DNA of 64,000 nt from Bradyrhizobium sp. 132. GTDB lineage: Bacteria; Pseudomonadota; Alphaproteobacteria; Rhizobiales; Xanthobacteraceae. Positions 45,474-54,825 of this stretch are shown piece by piece. A model generated the notes under the pieces. It had not been told where the DNA came from and did not search any database. It saw only the letters and a program-made list of their open reading frames with translations. The stretch is from positions 1 to 64,000 of the forward strand of contig NZ_JADPKY010000112.1 of assembly GCF_023074185.1 (NCBI RefSeq), given 5' to 3'. Both the position numbers and the translations under genes were made by a program. Numbering within the stretch: the first letter of the stretch is position 1; each line of letters begins with the position of its first letter.

Positions 45474-46478
45474 ATGATCGGGATTGTGCGGCTCGCGCTA
45501 GCTAGCCTGGTGGCGATCACAGCGATGGGCACGGTCCGGGCCGAGGACGCGCTTAAGGCCAGAATCGGCGTGCTCCGCCTGTCGTCCTCCGCGCCCGTCT
45601 TCATCGCGCAGGACAAGGGCTATTTCCGCGAAGCCGGCCTCGACGTCGAGCTGAAATTCTTCGATGCGGCGCAGCCGATCGCGGTGGCCACCACCTCCGG
45701 CGACATCGATTTCGGCGTCACCGCCTTCACGGCTGGTCTCTACAATCTCGCCGGCAAGGGCGTGGTGAAGGTGATCGGCGGCATGAGCCGCGAGAAGGCC
45801 GGCTATCCCCTCATCGGCTATTTCGCCAGCAACAACGCCTATGCCGCCGGGCTGAAGACGCCGAAGGATCTCGCGGGCAAGCGCGTGGCGATGACGCAGG
45901 TCGGCTCGAGCTTTCACTATTCGCTCGGCCTGCTCGCTGACAAATATGGTTTCAAGCTCGCGGAGGTGAAGATCGTGCCGCTGCAATCGCTCTCGAATGC
46001 CGCGGCCGCGCTGAAGGGCGAGACTGTGGATGCAGCACTGCTGCCGATCTCCACCGCGCGAAAGCTGATGGACGAAGGCGGCGCGAAGTTTCTCGGCTGG
46101 GTCGGCGACGAGACACCCTGGCAATTGGGCGCGGTGTTCGCTTCGCCGAAGACGCTGACCAACAAGGTGCTGGTGACGAAGCTGCTCGGCGCTTTGGCAA
46201 AGGCCGATCGCGAATATCACGACGTCATTCTTGCCGCGATGAAGGACGGCGTCGCGCCGATCAACGAGCAGACAAAGCCGCTGCTGGAGATCATCGCAAA
46301 GTACACCAATTTGCCGGTGGAGCAGGTGGTCGGCAATTGCGCCTTTATCGATCCCGACGGCAAGCTCGACGTCAAGAACGTCGACAACCAGATCAAATGG
46401 CTCCAGGAGCGGGGCTTTGCCGACAAGGGCTTTGATGCGAATTCGATCATCGCCAAGGACTTTGTGAAGGCGGATTGA
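45474..46478 (+). CDS. NMT1/SsuA-type ABC substrate-binding protein
   Basis: This 334-residue periplasmic protein has a signal peptide (ending VRAED) and the family pattern RIGVLRLSSSAPVFIAQDKGYFREAGLDVEL is split by the usual strand order. It resembles nitrate/sulfonate/taurine/thiamine-precursor binding proteins. With the next two genes it forms a complete importer. The start follows GGAGGAAAC. Confidence 0.92.
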   Translation: MIGIVRLALASLVAITAMGTVRAEDALKARIGVLRLSSSAPVFIAQDKGYFREAGLDVELKFFDAAQPIAVATTSGDIDFGVTAFTAGLYNLAGKGVVKVIGGMSREKAGYPLIGYFASNNAYAAGLKTPKDLAGKRVAMTQVGSSFHYSLGLLADKYGFKLAEVKIVPLQSLSNAAAALKGETVDAALLPISTARKLMDEGGAKFLGWVGDETPWQLGAVFASPKTLTNKVLVTKLLGALAKADREYHDVILAAMKDGVAPINEQTKPLLEIIAKYTNLPVEQVVGNCAFIDPDGKLDVKNVDNQIKWLQERGFADKGFDANSIIAKDFVKAD

Positions 46479-46502
46479 TTGATGCGCGCGCTGTTCCAAA
46501 CC

Positions 46503-46607
46503 CGTCATCCTGAGGTGCTCGCGAAGCGAGCCTCGAAGGATGCACGGCCCGGATGCAGCCGGGCCGTCGCCCTTCGAGGCCTCCGCTTCGCTCCGGCACC
46601 TCAGGGT
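46503..46607. repeat. Palindromic repeat (CGTCATCCTGAGG type)
   Basis: Left arm CATCCTGAGGTGC...CTCGAAGG pairs with CCTTCGAGG...GCACCTCAGGGTG, with a GGCCCGGATGCAGCCGGGCC hairpin in the middle. It separates the binding protein and ATPase genes of the importer and may stabilise the upstream message. Confidence 0.8.
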
Positions 46608-46636
46608 GGTGAAGGAACGAGGACGGGGAGTTTCCC

Positions 46637-47402
<766 letters not shown>

Positions 47403-47410
<8 letters not shown>

Positions 47411-48227
47411 TCGCGCTCCGGCGGGAACATCTGCGAAGGATGAACTGGTCCGACGCGTCCGCTTTCGCGGCGCCGGCTTCGTGCCGGCGAGCAGCCGTTT
47501 CGGCGGCTGGATCGCGCTCGCGCTGGTCATTGCGATCTGGCAGGCTGCCGGCAGCACCGGTCTCGTCAATCCGCTGTTCCTGCCGGCGCCGTCGGCGATC
47601 GCGCGGGCGATCTACCAGCTCGCGATCTCGGGCGCGCTGTGGCAGCATCTGTCCGCCTCGCTGCTGCGCATCGGTGTCGGCTGGCTGCTCGGCACGGCGG
47701 CCGGTGTCGCCGTCGGCTTTGCCATCGGTCTGTCGCGGCTGGCGCGCAGCGTCGGCATTACTTTCATCTCGGCGCTGTTTCCGATCCCGAAGATCGCGCT
47801 GTTGCCGCTGTTGATTCTCTGGCTCGGCATCGGCGAAGAGCCGAAGATCGCGACCATTGCGCTCGGCGTGTTCTTCTCGACTGCAATCTCGGTCTATAGC
47901 GGCGTCGATGCAGTGCCGCGCAACCTCATCCGCATGGCGCAGAGCTTCAACGTGCCGTTCGCGACCATCGTGCGCAAGGTGGTGTGGCCCGGTGCACTGC
48001 CCGCGATCCTCGCCGGCTTCCGCATCACGTCGTCGGTGGCGCTGCTGCTCGTCGTCAGCGCCGAGATGATCGGCGCACAGTACGGCATCGGCGCGTTCGT
48101 GTTGCAGGCCGGCAATCTGATGCAGACGGATCAGCTCTTGGCGGGTGTGGTGATCCTGTCGGTGTTTGGGTTGATGGTGGGCAGGGTGATCAACTGGCTG
48201 GAGACGCGGCTGCTGCACTGGCGGTAG
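47403..48227 (+). CDS. ABC importer permease (SsuC/TauC type)
   Basis: This 274-residue inner-membrane protein has about six helices and the coupling motif VPFATIVRKVVWPGALPAILAG (EAA loop) is recognisable in parts. It starts at ATG 47403 inside the end of the ATPase gene, implying coupled translation. It is the last gene of the importer set. Confidence 0.93.
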
Positions 48228-48255
48228 CTGCAATGGCCGCAGCCCTACGAGGACC

Positions 48256-49296
48256 TCACGCGTTCCCGCGATCCTCGCGAAACAAGTCCAGCTTCTGCTG
48301 CACGGGTCGATCCGAGAAGCTGAACAGCACCGCATCCATGTCAGCTTCGTGCGTGACCCACTGCCAGCTCGGCACCACGAACAAATCGCGCGGGCCCCAT
48401 TCGAAGATCGCATCGCCGATGCGCGTGCGGCCATGGCCTTCGATCGGACAGAACACCGTCGCGTCGGTCGAGCGATAGCGCGCGGACTTGAAACCCTTCG
48501 GCAGCAGCTGGATGAACGTGCCGATGGTCGGCATCGCGAAATCGCCGGTTTCGGGGTTGCTGAACTTCAGCTTCAGCCCGTGACATGCGTCCCACTCCTG
48601 GCTCGTGCGAGCCTTTTCCAGTGCCTCCCGCGTGTAGGCGTAGGGGTAACTGAAGATCGGCGAGGTCTTCGAGCTCCGTTTCACGTCGACCGGCAGCAGA
48701 TTGTGGCCGTAGCGCGCAAAGCTGTCGCCGGCGGGCCGCGTGATCTTCTGCTGATCCTCCTTGGAGCCTTCCGCGAAAGAGCAATCGAAGAACTGCACCA
48801 GGGGAATATCGAGGCCGTCGAGCCAGAACATCGGCTCGTCCGTCTCGTTGGAATGATCGTGCCAGGTCATCGACGGCGTGATGATGAAGTCGCCGGGCTC
48901 CATCGCAGTGCGCTCGCCGTCGACCGCAGTGTGGGCGCCCTTGCCTTCGAGCACGAAGCGCAGCGCCGACTGGCTGTGCCGGTGCGCGGGCGCGACGTCG
49001 CCGGGCACCACCATCTGCACGCCGGCATAGAGCGACGTCGTGATTTTCGATTGCCCGCGCAGGCCGGGGTTCTCCAGCACCAGCACACGCCGCTCGGCCT
49101 CTTTTGCGGTGATCAGCTTGCCGGCTTCGGTCATGTAGTCGCGGATGATGTCGAACTTCCACAGATGCGGCCGGCAGGGGCTCTTCGGCTCCGGCGTGAT
49201 CAAATCGCTCATCACCGTCCACAACGCGGTGAGATTCTCGCCGTCGATCTTTTTGTAGAACGCCTCGCGTTCCGGCGTCTTGGTCACGGCTTCCAT
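48256..49296 (-). CDS. Gentisate 1,2-dioxygenase-like bicupin
   Basis: This 346-residue protein of the gentisate/salicylate dioxygenase family has iron ligands visible in the first cupin: His105 and His107 (APAHRHSQ) and His146/His148 (TWHDHSN). Gentisate dioxygenases open the ring to maleylpyruvate; relatives use salicylate, 5-nitrosalicylate or 1-hydroxy-2-naphthoate. It is divergent from the isomerase gene, with a strong promoter between. The start ATG 49296 follows GGGAG. Confidence 0.9.
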   Translation of the reverse strand: MEAVTKTPEREAFYKKIDGENLTALWTVMSDLITPEPKSPCRPHLWKFDIIRDYMTEAGKLITAKEAERRVLVLENPGLRGQSKITTSLYAGVQMVVPGDVAPAHRHSQSALRFVLEGKGAHTAVDGERTAMEPGDFIITPSMTWHDHSNETDEPMFWLDGLDIPLVQFFDCSFAEGSKEDQQKITRPAGDSFARYGHNLLPVDVKRSSKTSPIFSYPYAYTREALEKARTSQEWDACHGLKLKFSNPETGDFAMPTIGTFIQLLPKGFKSARYRSTDATVFCPIEGHGRTRIGDAIFEWGPRDLFVVPSWQWVTHEADMDAVLFSFSDRPVQQKLDLFREDRGNA

Positions 49297-49320
49297 GGTG
49301 CGGCTCCCGTTCGTTTTGTT

Positions 49321-49362
49321 GATTGACAGTATACTTACGGTCTAGGTAGCGTCAACTTGACG
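49321..49362 (-). promoter_or_regulatory. Gentisate dioxygenase promoter with likely MarR operator
   Basis: On the minus strand TTGACG (49355-49350) and TATACT (49333-49328) have a 16-base spacing. The stretch 49321-49346 matches 53361-53386 at 23 of 26 positions and covers the -10 region. A 13-base palindrome CGTCAACTTGACG (49350-49362) overlaps the -35. The divergent isomerase-marR transcript probably also starts here. Confidence 0.7.
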
Positions 49363-49386
49363 AAAAGGAACGAGAGGGAGGTCTCG

Positions 49387-50019
49387 ATGAAGCTGCACGG
49401 ATATTTTCGCTCCAGCGCCGCCTACCGGGTGCGGATCGCGCTGAACCTCAAGGGTCTCGGTGCCGAGCACCTGCCGCATCACCTTCGCAAAGGCGAGCAA
49501 TGTGCGCCGGCCTATCTCGCGATCAATCCGCAGGGCCTGGTGCCCGCGTTGGAGAATGATGCGGGTGCAGTGCTGACCCAATCGGTCGCCATCATCGAAT
49601 GGCTCGACGAAACCCATCCTCATCCGCCGCTGCTGCCGAAGGATATTTTGCAGCGCGCCAAGGTAAGGGCATTCGCGCTGGCCATCGCCTGCGACACTCA
49701 TCCGGTGCAGAATTTGAAGGTGCTGGCGCGGCTGCGCGAGCTTGGGCTGCCGGAGGAGAAGGTTCAGGACTGGGCGGCGTGGATCAACCGCGAGGGGCTC
49801 TCGGCCTGCGAAACGCTGATCAGGGCCGAGCCGGGGCCGTTCTGCTTCGGCGATGTGCCGACGCTCGCCGATCTCTGCCTCGTGCCGCAGCTTGCCAACG
49901 CCCGCCGCTTCGGTGTCGATGTCACAGCCTATCCGCGTTTGCTCGAGGCGGAAGCCGCCGCAAAGGCGCTGCCGGCGTTCGCGAACGCCGCGCCTGAGAA
50001 GCAGCCCGATGCCGAGTAA
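49387..50019 (+). CDS. Maleylpyruvate/maleylacetoacetate isomerase (zeta GST)
   Basis: This 210-residue glutathione-dependent isomerase has the zeta-class SSAAYRVRIALN motif near the N-terminus, INPQGLVPAL and QSVAIIEWLDE. It would convert maleylpyruvate from the dioxygenase to fumarylpyruvate. No fumarylpyruvate hydrolase gene is found in the window. The start at ATG 49387 follows GAGGGAGG, and the end overlaps the marR gene by 11 bases. Confidence 0.9.
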   Translation: MKLHGYFRSSAAYRVRIALNLKGLGAEHLPHHLRKGEQCAPAYLAINPQGLVPALENDAGAVLTQSVAIIEWLDETHPHPPLLPKDILQRAKVRAFALAIACDTHPVQNLKVLARLRELGLPEEKVQDWAAWINREGLSACETLIRAEPGPFCFGDVPTLADLCLVPQLANARRFGVDVTAYPRLLEAEAAAKALPAFANAAPEKQPDAE

Positions 50020-50518
50020 GCCGCCTCCGATCACGATAGACGCAGTCTATGCCGCGCCGGGCTATCTGTTCCGGCGCATGCAGCAGATCGCGGTCTCGAT
50101 CTTTATGGAGGAGTGCAAGGCGTTCGACCTCACGCCGGTGCAATATGCGGCGCTGATCGCGATCCACACCCACCCCGGTATCGACGCGACGCGGCTGTCT
50201 GCGGTGATCGCCTTCGACCGCTCGACGCTCGGCAGCGTGATCGAGCGGCTTCAGGCCAAGGATTTTGTCGAGCGCAGGCCGGCGCTGGAAGACAAGCGGA
50301 TCAAGCTGCTCTATTTGACCAAATCAGGCGCGGCGATCCTGCGCGAGATCTTCCCCGCCGTGGAGCGTGCGCAGGCGCGCATGCTCGAGCCGCTCAAGCC
50401 GGCCGACCGCAAGGCGCTGATGGGGCTCCTGGTGCAGCTCGTCGATCTCAACAACGAGGCGTCGCGGGTGCCGCTACGGGCGGAGGATGCGCTGGAGCAT
50501 CTGGGGAAGGCGGGGTGA
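50009..50518 (+). CDS. MarR-family transcription regulator
   Basis: This 169-residue winged-helix regulator has the MarR pattern LTPVQYAALIAIHTHPGID and wing FVERRPALEDKR. MarR proteins usually repress aromatic catabolism genes until an aromatic acid or its CoA thioester binds. It overlaps the isomerase gene and is the most likely owner of the repeated 26-nt motif at 49321 and 53361. Confidence 0.93.
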   Translation: MPSKPPPITIDAVYAAPGYLFRRMQQIAVSIFMEECKAFDLTPVQYAALIAIHTHPGIDATRLSAVIAFDRSTLGSVIERLQAKDFVERRPALEDKRIKLLYLTKSGAAILREIFPAVERAQARMLEPLKPADRKALMGLLVQLVDLNNEASRVPLRAEDALEHLGKAG

Positions 50519-50597
50519 GGAGAGTGGTTGGGCGATACTCGTGCATCACTCACTGCCTTCGCCGGGATGACAATGAGGGAGCGGCTGCGCCGTCCCC

Positions 50598-52211
50598 TCA
50601 CATCCGCAACAACGCCTGCCGATCGATCTTCCCCGTGCCCGTCTTCGGCAGCTCGTCGATGAAGATCACCTCGCGCGGATATTTGTAAGGCAGCAGCTTA
50701 CCCTTCACATAATCCTGGAGCCGCCGTGTCGTCTCGCGCTGATCGGCGGCGCGGCTGTTCATCACCACGACCGCCTTCAGCGTCATGCGCCGGTCCGGCA
50801 GCTCGGCCGCGAACACAGCGCATTCGCGGATGTCGGGGTGATCGGCGAGGCACAGCTCGACCTCGAGCGGATAGACCCACTGGCCGGAGATCTTGATGAG
50901 ATCATCGGCGCGGCCGCGGAAGAAGTGGAAGCCATCGGCATCGCGGACGAAGCGGTCGCCGGTGTAGATCCAGCCGCCCTGCCGAATCGTCTCGGCTGAT
51001 TTGTCCGGCCGGTTCCAGTACAGCGGCGTGTTGGAATCGCCGCGCACCCACAAAATGCCTTCCTCGTCGTCGGCGACGTCGCGGCCGTCCTTGTCGCGCA
51101 GCGCGACCTCGTAGCCGGGCACGCGCAGGCCCGCGGCGCCGAGTTTCTTCCGCTCGGGGCGGTTGGAGAGATAGATGTGCAGCACCTCGGTCGAGCCGAG
51201 GCCTTCGAGGATATCGAGACCGGTGAGCGTCTTCCAGCCGTTGAAGACTTCGGCCGAGAGCACCTCGGCGGCTGAGAGCGCCATGCGCAGCGACGAGAAG
51301 TCGGACTTGTCGGCACCGTCGGCCTTGGTCAGCGAGGTATAGAGCGTCGGCAGGCCGAAGAAGACCGTCGGCCTGTACTGCTCGATCGCCGAAAAGATCG
51401 CCGCAGGCTTCGGCTGGCCCGGCAGCAGCAGCGTCGTCGCGCCTGCCGTGAACGGGAAGGTGATCGCGTTGCCAAAGCCATAGGCGAAGAAGATTTTTGG
51501 CACCGAGAAGCAGATGTCATCCGGCATCAGCTTCAAGACGTTCTGCGCAAAGGCGGCATCGCTATAGGCCATGTCGTGCTGGAGATGCACGATGCCCTTG
51601 GGCCGGCCGGTGGATCCGGATGAGTACATCCACAACGCCATCTCGTTGCGATGCGTGTCGGCTTCCGCGAGTTCGGCCGGAAATTGCGCGAGCCAGCCGG
51701 CGGCAGAAACGGCGTTCGGCGCGGCGTGATCGCCTACCGCGCCATTGACGACGACCAGGGTGTGCAGGGCCGTGTCCTTGCAGGCCTCGGCGTTGAAACG
51801 TGCACCGAACTCGGCATCCGCCACCGCGACAGCCGCGCCGGAATCGGCGAGATAGAATTGCAGCAGATCCGGCGGCGTCAGCGTGTTGATCAGCAGCGGA
51901 ACGAAGCCGGCGCGCACTGCTCCGAAGAATGCGGCGGGATAGGCCGGAGTGTCATCGAGGAACAGCAGCACGCGATCGCCGCGCTTGAGGCCCAGCGAGG
52001 CAAAGCCGTTGCCCCAGCGGCAAGCCTCCGTGCAGAGCTCGGCATAAGTGCGCGTACCCGCGGGACCGATGAGTGCGACCTTGTCGCCGCATCCTCTCGC
52101 GAGATTGTCGAACAGCACGCGGCTGGCATTGTAGACTTGCGGAATGGCGAAGCCGATCTCGCGGGCGCCCGCGCCGTCCGCGGGCACCTGGTCGCGAATC
52201 TCGTTACTCAT
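50598..52211 (-). CDS. Benzoate-CoA ligase-family aryl-CoA synthetase
   Basis: This 537-residue adenylate-forming enzyme has the phosphate loop YSSGSTGRPKG, LEGLGSTEVLH, YTGDRFVRDADG and the C-terminal Lys in PKTGTGKIDR. The whole protein resembles benzoate/hydroxybenzoate-CoA ligases. Its start overlaps the monooxygenase stop as ATGA, so the two are cotranslated. It would make the aryl-CoA on which the hydroxylase acts. Confidence 0.9.
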   Translation of the reverse strand: MSNEIRDQVPADGAGAREIGFAIPQVYNASRVLFDNLARGCGDKVALIGPAGTRTYAELCTEACRWGNGFASLGLKRGDRVLLFLDDTPAYPAAFFGAVRAGFVPLLINTLTPPDLLQFYLADSGAAVAVADAEFGARFNAEACKDTALHTLVVVNGAVGDHAAPNAVSAAGWLAQFPAELAEADTHRNEMALWMYSSGSTGRPKGIVHLQHDMAYSDAAFAQNVLKLMPDDICFSVPKIFFAYGFGNAITFPFTAGATTLLLPGQPKPAAIFSAIEQYRPTVFFGLPTLYTSLTKADGADKSDFSSLRMALSAAEVLSAEVFNGWKTLTGLDILEGLGSTEVLHIYLSNRPERKKLGAAGLRVPGYEVALRDKDGRDVADDEEGILWVRGDSNTPLYWNRPDKSAETIRQGGWIYTGDRFVRDADGFHFFRGRADDLIKISGQWVYPLEVELCLADHPDIRECAVFAAELPDRRMTLKAVVVMNSRAADQRETTRRLQDYVKGKLLPYKYPREVIFIDELPKTGTGKIDRQALLRM

Positions 52212-53347
52212 GCCTCATCCCCACCGTTCCTGGCGGCTTCGTAGCGCGCCATGAAGCCCGGCGACATCGCGCGCAGGCGGGAGTCGTCGATGCGGCCCGA
52301 ACGGGTGATGTAGCTGTAGGCAAAGTCCATCAGGCCCTGCTGCATGTGCTGGGCAAAGTGCTCATACCAGAACGAGCTCGTCCGCGCGGCGTTGACGAGC
52401 TTCTGCACCACCGGCTTTCGCGCGGCCTGGTAGCGATGCAGGGCGGTGGACAGATGCGCGTCCGATTCCAGCGCCTTGACCAGCGCAATGGCGTCCTCGA
52501 TCGCGAGCCGCGTGCCCGAGCCGATCGAGAAATGCGCCGAGTGCAGCGCGTCGCCGAGCAGCACCATGTTCTTGAACGACCAGTGTTCGTTCCAGACCCA
52601 GGGGAAATTGCGCCACACCGATTTGTTGGAGACCAGCGAGCGGCCGCCCAGGGTGTCTGCAAACACCTCCTCGCAGACGCCCTTGGACTGCTCGACGTCC
52701 CTGTAGGCGAAGCCGTAGGCCTGCCAGGTCGCGTGGTCGCATTCGACCAGGAAGGTGCTCATGGTCGGCGAGTAGCGGTAGTGGTGGGCGTTGAAGGCGC
52801 CGCGGTCGGTCTTGACGAAAGTCTGCGACAGCGTGTCGAAGCGCTTCGAGGTGCCGTACCAGACGAACTTGTTGGAGGAGTAGGACAGCGAGGTGCCGAA
52901 ATCACCTTCGAAGGCACGCCGAACCAGCGAGTTCAGCCCGTCGGCGGCGACGATCAGATCGTGGCCGTTGAGCTGGTCGATCGCATGAATTGGTGTGTCG
53001 AAGCGCGGCGTGACGCCGGCATCGATCGCGCGCTGCTGGAGGAACTGCAGGAGTTCGAGCCGACCGATCGAGGAGAAGCCGACACCGTCGATGGCGACGC
53101 TGTCGCCATGCAAATTGAGCGTGATGTTCTCCCAGCTCTCCATGTGCGGCGCGATCGCGTCGACCGTCTCGGGGTCGTCGGCACGCAAAAATTCCAGCGC
53201 CTGGTCGGAGAACACGACGCCAAAGCCCCAGGTCGCGTCGGCCGGGTTCTGTTCGAACAGGTCGACCTGATCCTCGGGGTGACGCTTCTTCCAGAGATAG
53301 GCGAAGTAGAGCCCACCGGGCCCCCCGCCAATCACGGCGATCCGCAA
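52208..53347 (-). CDS. FAD-dependent aryl-CoA hydroxylase (salicylyl-CoA 5-hydroxylase-like)
   Basis: This 379-residue flavoprotein of the PHBH-type class A has GGGPGGLYFAYLWKKR at the N-terminus, the DG motif VAADGLNSLVRR and GDALHSAHFSIGSG. It resembles salicylyl-CoA 5-hydroxylase and the monooxygenase half of 2-aminobenzoyl-CoA monooxygenase/reductase. The start is TTG 53347 preceded by GGGAGG. It is the first gene of the leftward unit with the aryl-CoA ligase. The exact acyl substrate is inference. Confidence 0.85.
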   Translation of the reverse strand: MRIAVIGGGPGGLYFAYLWKKRHPEDQVDLFEQNPADATWGFGVVFSDQALEFLRADDPETVDAIAPHMESWENITLNLHGDSVAIDGVGFSSIGRLELLQFLQQRAIDAGVTPRFDTPIHAIDQLNGHDLIVAADGLNSLVRRAFEGDFGTSLSYSSNKFVWYGTSKRFDTLSQTFVKTDRGAFNAHHYRYSPTMSTFLVECDHATWQAYGFAYRDVEQSKGVCEEVFADTLGGRSLVSNKSVWRNFPWVWNEHWSFKNMVLLGDALHSAHFSIGSGTRLAIEDAIALVKALESDAHLSTALHRYQAARKPVVQKLVNAARTSSFWYEHFAQHMQQGLMDFAYSYITRSGRIDDSRLRAMSPGFMARYEAARNGGDEA

Positions 53348-53360
53348 CGTCTGCCTCCCT

Positions 53361-53396
53361 GATTGACAGTATGCTTACTATCTAGGGGAACACTAA
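53361..53396 (-). promoter_or_regulatory. Hydroxylase-ligase promoter with shared operator
   Basis: On the minus strand CATACT (53373-53368) forms the -10, with TTAGTG (53396-53391) 17 bases upstream as a weak -35. Positions 53361-53386 share 23 of 26 bases with 49321-49346, and include AGTATGCTTACT, an inverted AGTA/TACT pair. This marks the two units as one regulon. Confidence 0.7.
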
Positions 53397-53530
53397 TGTC
53401 CTCCGACGTCCTGCGCCAGCGGAATTATCGGCAAAATGCGAAGCCTATGCCCGGACACGCGCTTGGCGCGCGTCCGAAGCAGTACGTTGCGAAGCATAGC
53501 CAAACCGCGCCGGCTTGGCCATCCGCACCG

Positions 53531-53746
53531 TCAGACGCAGCGCTTTACGTAGACCCCGTTGACCAGCACCCTGGTGCAGCGGACCACCGGAACCGGCTTG
53601 CGGACCACGACGGCCGCATTCGGCCCGGCGCAGCCAGCGCGATAGACGCCGCGAGCGCACACCACTGCATTGGCATCGGTGGCTTCAAAGGTCATGGTCG
53701 CAGCGAAGGCGAGGAGCGCCGAGGCGGTGAGTAGGAATGAACGCAT
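53531..53746 (-). CDS. Small secreted protein, Bradyrhizobium-type
   Basis: This 71-residue protein has a signal peptide (MRSFLLTASALLAFAATM...ANA), a VVCARGVYRAGCAGP segment and a C-terminal RCTRVLVNGVYVKRCV with paired Cys. I have seen the VCARGVYRAGC pattern in small secreted proteins of this group. The function is unknown. Confidence 0.8.
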   Translation of the reverse strand: MRSFLLTASALLAFAATMTFEATDANAVVCARGVYRAGCAGPNAAVVVRKPVPVVRCTRVLVNGVYVKRCV

Positions 53747-53857
53747 GTCTTCCTCCCGGTGTTGTCGTCATTGAAATCGGATATCGGCAATGGTCGCGAA
53801 TGTCGTTGCAGGCGTGCGAGAACGGTGCACGCCGTCAGATGTTGATGGCACGCTTCT

Positions 53858-54670
53858 CTAGCGCGCCGCGAACGGCGCCAGCACATCCTTGCATCCGGGC
53901 GACAGCGACGCGGCGTTGCTGGCGATGCACTGTACGATGCGACCGCCGCCGGGCGCGACGCCGGCGCACAGCGTGCGGATGTCGGCGCCGCAGGCGGAGC
54001 GAACGATCAACAGCTCTTCGCGCGGCCGCAGCGGGCGCAGCACGATCACGGCTGGCGCGGCTGCCGGTGCTGCTGCCGCCGCAGGAGCTGCGCCGGCAGG
54101 CGCCGCCGTTGCCGCTGCGCCGCCACCGGCCGCAGCGGTCACGGCCTTCTCGCAGGCCGGCGAAACCTTTGCCTTGTTCTTCTCCAGGCATTCGAGCGCG
54201 GGCGCGCCGCCCGGCGGCACGCTGGCGCACACCTTGGGGTAATCGGCGCGGCATGCGCTCTTGACCGCCGCAACCTGAGCGCTGCTCGGCTGCTTGGCCG
54301 CAGCAGCCTTCGGCGCGGCTGCGGCGGCAGGCTTTTCAGCGGGGGCGGATTCAGCCTTCGTCGCGGAAGGCGCAGTTTCCGCCTTGGGCGCCGCTTCGGT
54401 CTTGGGCGCCGCAGCGGGCTCGACCGCGCGCACCGCAGTCTGGCATCCCGATGACAGGCCGGACATGTTCTTCTGGAGGCATTGATACGCCTCCACACCG
54501 CCGGGCGTGACGCTCGCGCAGTGCGCCATGAAGTCCGAGCGGCACGCGGACCGGATGGCGCTCTTCTGGGCGTCGGTCGGCGCCTGCGCAAATGCGCCTG
54601 TTGCAGTTGCGAAGAGCGCTACCGCCAACATCGCGCTACGCGTTGAGACATGTTTCAAAATGTTGAACAT
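53858..54670 (-). CDS. Secreted protein with three cysteine-rich repeats
   Basis: This protein of about 270 residues has a signal peptide (ending AFAQA) and three copies of a GLG1-like Cys-rich repeat, each with SAC--D----C-SV-PGG----QCL----S-LS--C spacing, joined by Ala/Pro/Glu-rich linkers. The three units are near residues 40-75, 145-180 and 227-262. The function is unknown; envelope or extracellular location is expected. ATG 54670 begins the signal peptide. Confidence 0.85.
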   Translation of the reverse strand: MFNILKHVSTRSAMLAVALFATATGAFAQAPTDAQKSAIRSACRSDFMAHCASVTPGGVEAYQCLQKNMSGLSSGCQTAVRAVEPAAAPKTEAAPKAETAPSATKAESAPAEKPAAAAAPKAAAAKQPSSAQVAAVKSACRADYPKVCASVPPGGAPALECLEKNKAKVSPACEKAVTAAAGGGAAATAAPAGAAPAAAAAPAAAPAVIVLRPLRPREELLIVRSACGADIRTLCAGVAPGGGRIVQCIASNAASLSPGCKDVLAPFAAR

Positions 54671-54825
54671 TTGGGTGAATTCCCGCCCTGCCGGTAACGC
54701 CGACGATTCTAAAATGTGATGCAAACGCAATCGCCGCGAGTGATGCCTCGCGACAGTATCCTTGACCGCTTTGGCCACTACCGCAAGTAGATATTACCTG
54801 CGCAAATTGCGACGTAACTACGTCG

